Below are positions 34,728 to 45,500 of a DNA stretch of 64,000 nucleotides, in pieces. Source of the stretch: Trichoplusia ni (Eukaryota; Arthropoda; Insecta; Lepidoptera; Noctuidae); contig NC_039492.1 in the NCBI RefSeq assembly GCF_003590095.1, forward strand, positions 7,564,001-7,628,000, in the 5' to 3' direction. Under the pieces are notes generated by a model. It searched no databases. It was given only the letters and a program-made list of their open reading frames with translations, and was not told the DNA's origin. Each line of letters starts with the position of its first letter. The first letter of the stretch is position 1. Position numbers and translations under genes: made by a program.

Positions 34728-35904
34728 TTATGTTGCCTCTTCTTTAGAAAATGCTTGAAATGATCCTGGCTGTACCCAAGATATACCTTGGTTTCCTCCT
34801 TCACTTGTTGTTGGGGTTTTAAGCATAATGTTTTTAACAGTGTCATGGACATCAGGGTCATAGGGCTTGAATGTTATAAAATGTTTATCTTCAGTAGGAG
34901 GGTCATCATAAATGTGGTCTATACTTATCACAACACATTCTCTCACTTTTTCCAAAAATGTCTTTTTATTGCTCTTATACCTGGAAAAATAGTATTATAT
35001 AATATAAAAAAAGAGATGGATGGTAGAATGATATTTATCATTTAACAGATATTGTTTAAGGTTTCATTTAAACTCATGCCACAAATTATGAAAATATTGC
35101 AGGCTTTACAGAAATAAAACATATAACTGCTTCATAATTATACAACACTTACGCAACAGATGCCTCAACATTGGAGGGTGCTTTAACATTCAAGTTGTGA
35201 AATATTGAGTAAACATATTTCAATATTTGCCAAATGTGATTTTGTTTTCGGTCCCACTGGGGAAAAACTTCACTCAAGTTAAGCACTCCAGTATTAGCAT
35301 CCACAGCTGGGTGGTATAAGTTTGATGTGAACGTCAAAACCTGGAAAAGTGATTAATTTTTCATAAAATGTTTATCACATATTGCATAACTCAAAATTTG
35401 CTACTTACAGGAACTTCTTCATCAGGGAATTTGTCTGGCAATGATAATGTAAATCTGAAGATGCCTCCTTCATAATATCCAGCCCTCACAAAAATAACTC
35501 CAAACCACACTGTGAATACGATTTTTTACAGGTCAAGTTTCTATTATGAGTAATAGAGTTTTAATGAAATTGAGGCTATTTGGTACTTACAAAATGAGTT
35601 CTCGTAGGAGGGAATAACATAAATCCCTTGTAAATTTTCGGTTTGTAACATACGGCTAAAAATAAAACAGCATTAGAATCACGATTTCAGAGATCGAGTT
35701 TTATTACTTTATTTTGTAGGAGTAAAAGCCCGTTTGCTTGTTCTTAAGATATCTAATTTAACACTAATTGAATATAACTTTATAACTCATATCGCCAATG
35801 ACAACAGTAGATACTTACTACTCTGCCATGATAACATATTCTTGGTGGAACATTGAATATAGTTCTCTCGTTTCCTTAACATTGTTTTTTGTTTCGTCAT
35901 TCAT
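34728..35904 (-). CDS. AKTIP: AKTIP / Fused Toes homologue, inactive E2-like protein
   Basis: Ubiquitin E2 variant of the FTS-Hook-FHIP complex, which links cargo to dynein; also reported to bind AKT and act at telomeres in mammals. Five exons (- strand): 35819-35904, 35591-35655, 35409-35509, 35153-35340, 34728-34980; 230 aa (human 292, longer N-terminus). The UBC-like domain spans about residues 10-160: LWFGVIFVRAGYYEGGIFRF, LPDKFPDEEVP, then SNLYHPAVDANTGVLNL (HP at 94-95). Active E2 enzymes have Cys where this chain has Asn 105, so it should not transfer ubiquitin, as in other AKTIP proteins. The C-terminus ISWVQPGSFQAFSKEEAT matches the family. Start MNDETKNNV is the only ATG in frame near the first exon. 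Confidence 0.94.
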
Positions 35905-37020
35905 AATTACAATCAATTCTTATAACTGTTTGTCTATCTACGTTTCACAGATGATGTACTATGTCCTTATAGCTAATAATCAAGTTGAATAGTTAACTTA
36001 AAAATAAGTAAATAAAAGTTGTGGCTCTCTCTGCCTGTGTTGTCAAAAAAGTTAACCAATTTGTCAGTATACTGTTTTGACATGATTGCTTGCTGTCTCT
36101 TGTTACATGAGAATCGAACTTTTCGGAAAAGTCCGGTTCTTACCATAGACATAATCGACTAATTTCAAGTTACAGACACAAACATTTTCATTAGAGCATT
36201 TGACACTAGATGTCTCTTAACAACGTTTAGTTTATTATAGTTATTTTATTCTTGCGACTTTCCAAAACTGAGTTTAAATGCTGATTATCTTTAGGTACAG
36301 CAATGAGATTGATTTTCTCGTTCTAAGTTTACTCATTGGGATTCCTATAAGTGTTTTTGATTGTACATGAGAAAGTAAATGTGTTTTGTCTTATTAGCTT
36401 TGGTCTTACAAGAAATCTGCCGCTATAGGCAGAATTTAAAATTGTAACATTCAATTTCTTTGTGATTTAATTCATTTTAAAGAATAGCAAGATATTTTGT
36501 AGGGTTTCGTATCTGCTTAAACGGTTAAAACTGAACCTGCTGTCGGCTAGCCTGTTTGTTCGTCTTTAACATGGCTGTTGAAATTTTACGGATGATATTG
36601 TATTTCTGCTGCCGCTATAACAACAAATTTTAATACTAAAAATAACGATCGTTCTAAGGATCATAAATTTGATGGGATAAATTTGGTGAATGACCAATTT
36701 AGTATCCATATTTCTGTTTTTTGTCGAATTTGTACGGAACTACCAGTATCGATAGTCTGACTTTCACTTGTTATATTTTTATTTTCAATAATCTACTGAA
36801 CCATTAATCTATTTAACCGTGATTAAACCTTTGCTTATGACAAATTAACGGAGTTTTTCGTATTTGTCTTAATCGAGTTTCCTTGGCTTTGTTAATACCT
36901 TTGGCGGTTGTATTGAAAATCTTTTGAAATGGGAAATATTAGTTTTATTGGGAAGTAATATACGCATACGTACAAAAGTAACAGATGCCTTTAAGCGTGG
37001 CAATTAAAATTCATGAATGT
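35905..37020. other. Intergenic upstream of AKTIP
   Basis: AT-rich, with the AKTIP promoter expected just above 35904. No coding region recognised. Contains the repeat at 36501-36775. Confidence 0.6.
36501..36775 (-). repeat. Copy of the 'gtcaagtgc...aaccct' repeat, minus orientation
   Basis: The left end AGGGTTTCGTATCTGC and the right end TTGTACGGAACTACCAGTAT, then GATAGTCTGACTTTCACTTG, are the inverse of the element at 1644-1994. Internal CTGCCGCTATAACAACAA also matches inversely. Confidence 0.55.
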
Positions 37021-37021
37021 T

Positions 37022-37210
37022 AAACGTAGCAGATTTTCCCATGCGCACATGCGGATTGCGTCGCCAATCAATATCTCTAGAGTGGCGATTAATACGTGCG
37101 AGCGTTGAGAGCCGGCCCCCGCGAGAAGAGCACCTGACGATGATCCTGGGATCAGCGCCGCGCGCCCTCAATTAGCCGGGATTATCCGGCACGTGACGCG
37201 GGATTAGTTT
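37022..37210. promoter_or_regulatory. GC-rich, motif-dense island, candidate enhancer
   Basis: A compact GC-rich stretch in AT-rich DNA. It carries GGATTA-type homeodomain motifs at about 37158 and 37200, TAAT cores, the E-boxes CACCTG and CACGTG, and a palindrome TGATCC-TG-GGATCA at 37141-37154. It contains no open frame with coding character. Function is inferred only. Confidence 0.35.
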
Positions 37211-40200
37211 TTACAATTCTTACGCACTATTGAGATACCTGCATTAATTACATTTTAGCCATTGATCTTTATTAGGTGGTAGCGTTGGAAAAAAATCGAT
37301 GAACAGCAGATTTTCGAAGTGTCATGATTAATTAATTAAAAACATCAACATTAATTTAACTATCTTAGGGTTCAACAAATTTTCAGTAAAATTCTGAAGT
37401 TAAAACTACTACTATTTTTGGAACTGGCGTACTCGTACATCCTGTCCTAAAATAAAGTTAGGTACTTCATTTTGTTAAAATTCCGAAACATTGCGAATAC
37501 AATAGCTCTGTATTTACTTTGGATCATTCATGTCTGTTCTCCCATGGAGCGAGTGTGAATGATTCGTGGTAGATGCCCCATCACATTCTAGATTAAAGTT
37601 CTCAGTAAGGCTTCTGCTTGGTGGACCAGTGTCCCCGTGCGTTTCCTTTCCTCTTCCTTTATCTGTCCGACTATTGTATTTGGTACATGACAATATAAAG
37701 TCACAACACGCAATATAACTACCCTAATTCTATCACCCAGTCTTTATTCTTTTTATTATAAACTAAACAGTTAATATCGTTTATGTAGTTACCTACGTTA
37801 AACCTATAACGAGTTTTATGACAGCCGTTTTCTTCGTAGAAAACAGACGTTATTTCGAGGAAACATATGGGTGAAATGGCAGTACTCGGTTTCAAAGTGC
37901 CGCTGCCGGCTCCTCGACTATAAAACTCAAAACATTTGATGTACACGCTCGCAGCCCCGTCATTTAGACGTCGTATAAATAAACAGCTTTAGTTATATGT
38001 TTTACAACAACATAATTAAAATGTTGAGAAACGTAAATAATGTCTCTATCTGACACCATCGTAATAGTAATTATGTAAAAAAACAGACTGTTTTAACTGC
38101 TTTCATTCGTTTGAAATATGAAATTGCTTTATACGGTAGATACCTATGAATGTATATTATTAAAAAAAAGACGACGAAAACAGAAATAAAGAACATTTAT
38201 ATTAGGTGGTTTATACATTTTCCGAAGAACCGTATTGATACCGGCTTGAGTGGAAAAGTATACAACCGCACGCGACCTGTACTACACGCACTTGTTCATT
38301 TTAGCCGTTACAGTGCCGTCTTGCCGGCTACCGATGCGTATGAAAAAGGACTAAGATTGTAAGAGGGATCGTCCCGAAAACAAAAGGGTTGGGAAGCCCG
38401 ACACATTCGTGTGCACTCGCGTCATTCAAGTGTGATACGAGACTGGTCGGCCGACGGCTCACGTGTCGTAGGGAAACCCTATAACGTTCGTTTAAGATCG
38501 GTGTCGCATTCTAAGTACTTTCTGTTCATCTTAAACACTCATAAGAATATGCTACTTACTAAGAAATTAAAACAAACCACGTTATTCGTTTTGAGGATAC
38601 CGTGCCTTGAAGTGAACAGAACTCGAGGCAACCGAACTCTTATAGGAACACTTTGTTTTCCGTCGGTCTATCTGTGTGAGAAAAAGCCTTTTTTTTTCAG
38701 GAAAGACCATTTTGTTGGTATTTTCATTATCTCGTAATGTTAATAAGATTAAAAGATTTTTTGAATGTTACAAGTTGATGCTTGTACGCAACACGCTTTT
38801 ATCCCTCGTCAGACTAAATGTTACGACGTAACTATATTTCAAATAAAAATTGAAGAATCAGGAATACCTACTTCTGAATGTGGTACCAATTTTGCTTAGA
38901 TGTGGATATTAAATAGTTTTTGGGATACAAACATAAATATGTACGATTACGGAAACAATTCCAACTAAGGTTTTGCAACAAGGGATTAAAAACTCATTCA
39001 TATCTTTAAAGCAGGCACACAATGGAAAACGGATTGAATACCCGTAAAAAGTATCAAAGAAGGAAACAACTTATAAAACTACAAAACATGATACGGACAC
39101 TACACAAATATTTTGCTTTTTTTAGCATAAATCTGAGTCCACATCATATCTGTGAAGAAATCTTGATATGTTCTAAGATTATTGCAAAATTATACGCGGA
39201 ACTGAGCATTATCCGAAGGACACTATTGATGTTATCGTAGGCTTTTATTGTGACGAACGGCACCTTGACCGTCAAAATTGAGCAGGTACCTTTATTGGAC
39301 ATGATCTCTGATCGATGCCACAAAAAACTTGGTATTTTACAATGCATATATCGGAGAAGGCTATCCAGAGCCGGCACACAATGAACCCGTGATTTATCGG
39401 AGCATTCTTTTTGCGCAAAAAGCTCAGGTCAGTGTCGGAGCGAAGCACCAAAAGGGCATTTCGTGTAATCCGCGCGCAAACCGTGGGAACGAGACGCATC
39501 GCCCTATATGGCTATTTGATTATCCTACATCTTATAAACTATATTACAATAATCAGTTCATACGTATAGGTGGTATACCTGCAATAACTACAGTTGGATA
39601 GTAATGAAACTTAAATGTTTAAAAACTGCTACCTATTGTGTGAACAGGTACAAATGAAAGTGTTTCATAATTTCTTGGTTATTGGACAAAAAAACCTTTC
39701 TCAATTAGTATTAGATGTAACAATTTTGGCACTTCAATCTGTTATGAGTAAAACATCTTTTCAATTTTTAATGTGCATCTGTTGAAATACTATTTCCCTA
39801 TCAACATAATACATATATGTAGGTTCTACCTAATAACACTTATTTTTAGGCAACAGGACAAATCAATTAAAGTTACCTTGGTCCGATTTCTGAATAAGTA
39901 CCTACTCACTAAATAGTTCGAACAGTTTATGTGTTTCAAATGACTGGCAAACACTATCATTAATTTTAACAACGGCGTTTAAAACAAGCATCAAATGTGT
40001 GTTGTGTTTAACGAGCATGAATATTTCCTTAGTCGGTCCAAATTGCGTATAATGAGCGAGGGCGGGGAAGGGCGGCGCGGGCGCAGGCGGCAGGTGCGCG
40101 GCGCGAGCGACGCACTGCCGACACCCGGTGTCACGGGGCCCGTACCTCGTAGTATGAGTACCAACAACACTGTAGACACCGATACGAACTAATTACGTAT

Positions 40201-42495
40201 AATTTCACTATCGTGTAACATCCGAGGGATCCACCCTCATTTCATTGTTAAAAGGCATCGAATTCCGTGCTTACGACAGGTAGTTATCGATTATAATTAA
40301 ATTACATTTAATTTTAAACCGTTCTGGTCCAAAGTTTTCAGCAGTGTAGAATGGTGGGGATCGAAATGTGGGTAGGTACTAGAGGGTTTTTAATAGTAGA
40401 GTAGAGTGATACAAATCAGTTTTACCTACCCACATGAGAATGATTATTTGAAACGTCGTTTAATATGAGGTGTGATCAGCTATTTCTTGTTGTTTAAATG
40501 CTGATAGGTACATACATTGCTTACTTTAATTCTTTGTGAAATAGGTCCTGGGCACTCCTGGATTACTAAGTTCGGAATATGCAGTTTACTCATTCCAACC
40601 TACTGTCCATATGCAATATGTAACTATCTTAAATACCTACCTACATATATATTATTATATGCATATTCTTATTTAATTGACGACTTAACGATACCTGTTT
40701 TTCCTTCACTGTCACTAAATAGACCAAAGAAATTACCAAGAGCTGTTGTACAAATACATATGTAGGTACTTACTTACCAAAATGGTCTGTCAATAAAACA
40801 GAAAAGGGAATAAAAATACGTAAATAAAATTCAGTAAAGATTTATTTACATTACTATCACAATACTTTATATTTTGTTACACTTTATAAAATCAACTTAA
40901 AAATAAATAACATGTAAGTACCACAAACTGAACAAGAATTTTAATCAATAATAATTACAATTAATGAGTAAGAATTTTAACGATTGGATGAATCAGAATA
41001 ATCTGAGGGACTGCTACCAATCTGTGGAAAAGAGACGCCGCTACACCGCGTAATGTTTTGGTCTCGCTTCCACAATGCAGTAATATTATTTAAATTTTAA
41101 AGGTGTCTTGGTAGGCCCTCAGGGTACAAAACTTTCAAATGCTTCTATACTACTAATTGTGATTAGGTACATTTATTCTTAGGTATTCTTTTCAGTATTA
41201 CTATAACTGATTCAATTGTTTGATCGCAAGCAAATATCGCTGCAAAACTACTGTTAGTATATGGACATGTATTTTAAAACCTGTATCTACTAATTATGAG
41301 TAAATACCTCCATTATAAAGTCATTATTTGCTAGATATTAGATTGATTGAACATTGAATTACAGAATGAGTTCTACATAATTATTATAATTATCAGAAGC
41401 TACGGAAAGTCAAAATCCACAACAACAACATTTATTACAATAGTTGTTGGCGTACTGTTATGAAGTTCCCATTACATATTGGAAAGCTAAAACTTACTGT
41501 CAATGGCTGATATTAGGTTGATATTAGGTGTATTTATATTGACAACGTGTTTCGGCTTGGTCGTATCTTAGAATATTACTAGACATTGTGTAAGGAAGCC
41601 TATTCTGGCACATATATATCTACCTTTCCACTTAATTTTGATCAGTTTCTTAAATTTTTGAACTGTAATTCGAAAAAAACTAACAGTCCAAAATTTTCAA
41701 AAACTAGGGTTAAGATTACAATTTTTCTGGAAAAATATTTGTAAGAAATGTTCATGACCAGACCTAGTATTTAAAATATGACCAAACATTTCAGAAACGC
41801 GTTGTAAGTAGGTATAGCAATATTTCGGCAAAATGGTTGTAGAGCTAAAGTTCACTTATGAGTAAAGAGATCAAATAGAATATGCTTTTGAATGAGGTTG
41901 AATGGTTATCTTTAGCTCTCTAACGATGCCATTAGAATTTATAACTTCAGTTTTACATAATTACATTTACTTAAAACTAATTACTTAACTAGCATTGCAG
42001 TTTACGTCACTATTACCTATTATGACGAATTTTTATTACTTAAGTAATAAATGCTGGTCTCTAGTCGCACAGGATCAATAAAGTTATTGGTTGTAGTAAG
42101 TTGTTAAATTCCAAACCCCTGAGAAATTAATAGTAGTCCACGTAAGTACTCAAAAACCTTTATTGACCCTGTGAGACTGTATCCCTTTTCGCTGAATCTT
42201 GCAGCCTGATTTAAATGTGCATCATGCTTTATAATGATAGATCCTAGATAGATAGGCATGGATTACAATCATACATATCTACTGAAATGTATAATGAGAT
42301 TTAATGTAATGTAAAAGAAGCCATTTGGATTCTATCAAACGATACGGATAAAGTTTCCATACGATACGTAAGTATTTGGTTTGTCCCTACTTCTAAGCTT
42401 CGTCACTCCTGACGTAAGGAGGTGATAATTAACATCTACTTCATGATGACGATTCTTGTTTTTAACCTCATGATGACAGGCATCTTCTTAAGTGA
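37211..42495. other. Gene-poor region downstream of CBF-beta
   Basis: About 5 kb of AT-rich DNA with no protein I recognise. The longer open frames (for example 38411-38737 and 39329-39601) lack family similarity and codon character. A GC-rich patch lies at 40052-40150 and repeat copies at 41012-41085. A TATAAATA motif is at about 37974. The stretch at about 38195-38490 is less AT-rich than its surroundings. Confidence 0.5.
41012..41085. repeat. Dispersed repeat, copy A
   Basis: Contains CTGTGGAAAAGAGACGCCGC and TGGTCTCGCTTCCACAATGC. The same order of blocks recurs at 45752-45816. I recognise the pattern as a common lepidopteran interspersed repeat; ends are not defined. Confidence 0.5.
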
Positions 42496-42501
42496 TTTAT
42501 T
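42496..42501 (-). terminator. CBF-beta poly(A) signal
   Basis: TTTATT on the plus strand is AATAAA on the minus strand, about 60 nt after the CBF-beta stop codon. Confidence 0.5.
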
Positions 42502-42563
42502 TGTAGTCTGAATTATGTCTTTTCTAGGTCAACTTACGTTCGGAGCGACTTGTCGGAGATGGC

Positions 42564-45500
42564 TTAGGAAATGAGCGCTCCTTGTGAGTGTGGCTTGATG
42601 TGCACGGGGTGCGCGGGGTGCGGGTGCGAGGGATGCGCGGGGTGGGAGCCGTGCGGCGCCTGGCGCGGCTGGTGGCAGCGCTGGTGCACGTGCGAGTGCG
42701 CGCGCAGCTCCTCGCCGTGCTCGCGGTACGCCCGCTGCTTGTCCTCAAAGTCCCGCAGCCTCTGGTTGTATCGCTCGATTTGATCGCGCAACGCCGCGTC
42801 CTCAATAGCGGCTCGCTCTTCGTCCAATTCCAAACATCCGACGCCGTCCAGTCGCTCTAAATCAATCCATCCCCGCCACCTCACGCACACGCCATTCATG
42901 ATGAATCGGGACACAATGTGGGCCTGTAGACAAAAAGTAAATGATAAAAAAATGTTGCACAAAAAATATTCAAGACAAAAACTGGGTCGTTGTTGGTGGC
43001 AAAAGTTAAAATGCATTTATCAGTCACATGTGCCTCGGAAGTGATCCTTCAAAAAAGTGGTAGATGTCCGCTTTCGAGAGTGGACTTCAGTCCAATTTTT
43101 GTTTTATGTTCCCGTCTTACTTATAACGAATTACCATTTTTCATATTGCGAATGAAAACTGAAATTAGGTAGAATTCTCTAAACTCTGGAAGCAGATTTT
43201 AAATTGAAATTCTTGCAAAATTGTTGGTTAGATACCATACGCTTTCGAAACGAACATCAATAACAACGGTTTGAATGAAACCAAATTTGTGTGTCGGTAT
43301 TGATTGCCAAGTAAAGGACAAAACAACAGAAGGTAGACGTGTCGATCCAGATCGCGTGCTGGCTTTGTTCCGGCATCCGCTGCCAACCAACCTTTAATTG
43401 TGCCAGACATTCGCCCAGGATGCAATTTAACTAATAACAAGTATTTTCTGGTCTCTTTTAAAACTGTTATTCAGAAAAACGACGCTTGCCGTATGTTTGT
43501 AATTGATATAATGTCTTAAGAGTTGAAATGTTGCGCAATAGTAGCATGCGAGGACTTATTTTGTATTTTCACGTAATTGTTTTTTGTTTAACAGATGTAT
43601 GGAAAGTTTGCATAAAATAAAAAGGGTAGTAAGAAGAACTTCAAAGATCACAGGTGCTATGAATTTCGTAACTTTGAATTCTGTGTCTCAGTCAGGAAGC
43701 TTTCCGAGTGCAACGACATAAAAGCTACTATGGAAATGTAGAATGAATACTTTCCCAGACCCAATTAGTGGATATAAGTAGTAAATGTCGGCATAATGAA
43801 GAGGGCACGAACCGACGCCACGCAGCGGCCATGATGGTAGGGCGGGTGCGGCGCCGGGACGCCCACCAATCGCAACGCTTTCCCGCTATTGATTTCAGGG
43901 GAAATGTTTTTCTCCCTTTCCCCAAGGACTGCGGCTGATGGCAATTTTTCCCGATGGCGTCTCCCCTACCCTACCTCCTTGAAATTTCATTACAAGTGAT
44001 TTAATGTGACACAATGGCTAAGATTGAATTAAACTTAAAAAGCAATGGCTGGACATAGTTCACTTAGATATTCTGGATGTTGACAAATAAACTAATGTTT
44101 TAAATTTTAAATAAAAGTCTCAATGTTTAGGGTTCGGTACGTATAGAATAAAACGCAACGAGGCTGAGGCTTCGTTATCAGCCCGGCTGCTTCAACGTCC
44201 GTGATCGTTAGACTGGATTAGTCACCAAACCGATTCGAATTTTTTAGCTTAATAGCGATCATTCTATCCACCTAGTTCTTTCACATATGGCTTTAGCCGT
44301 TCAAAAATACAAATACAGTAACAGATTATAATATTCTGTAAAAGAAAAAACATCAGGTGCGATTTTAATAAAATTTAATCCATTTTAGTAATTTAAATCC
44401 ATTTTAGGAGTATCTATTAGAATGTGAAAACTACGAGTGCTTTGAAGTACGTTATAATAAAACATCGTTACAAGATGAGGGCTCGTGCACTCGAGAGCTT
44501 TGTTAAATGAACCGAGTGTAAATAAATATAAGTATTCATACAGAGGCACAGCGGGCGGCCGCGGACCCATGAGGGGGCTACATTCAATAAAACGGGCACC
44601 AAATGGGCTCAATTCTATGTTATCAGAAAATTATACGTATATGCAGATATAAAAAAGTGTTAAATTATATAACGTTCATAATAACAGATTGTTAGTATTC
44701 GAAAGCATTCATTGTGACAGATTGAATCGTTAGAGGCAGTTCGTAAATTGTGTCAGCCAAACTTTTTCTGGAAAAATTCTTTGATCCAGATGCGAAAAGT
44801 GAAGATGGAAAACAATACTAAGCGCGGTATTACTTAAGATGGGAGCTTGAAGAACTTGGGACTTGGAAAACTTTTATCTTATTTCATTTGCGGGGTTTTT
44901 CTGTACAGAAAATGTCACTCAAATGTTTTTGGGAAACTTAATAAGAAAATCTTTAATCATCTCCTCACAATAGGACGTCAATTTTTTCAGGTAACCTCAA
45001 CTTTCATAAATTGAAAACGGTATTTGGAAAAATGAAGTTCGAAAATAAGTACCATGGCGCAATGAGAGACCTAGCTAGTATGGTTTTAACAGTTGAATTT
45101 AATTGATTGCTAGTGCTATAAGGCCGAACACGATCATAAGCTTCGTTAGAATAAATTATTACGTAGAAGACCGCAAAGTATCCTGTGCGTCATTTCATCG
45201 TCGTACCATTGTGATATAGGTACTAGCATGCAGATAGAATTTTAATGTTTAGTCAATGTGTTTAGTACATTAAAACTGCAAATTATATTCTGGAGTAAAA
45301 AAAAATAACATTACTTTCATGGGTTTTGTTCTAGATATGTCTTAAGTAAGCTTTAAACTTTTTGGATTTTTATTCAATTGCATTTGGATGAATGTATCGA
45401 TGACGTCACGATGTCTTTGCTGCATTCCGATTTTGATCTATACCATGTTACACACGTAATTCATTCTATCATTTAATCATCTGTTCAATTCTTCAAGTTA

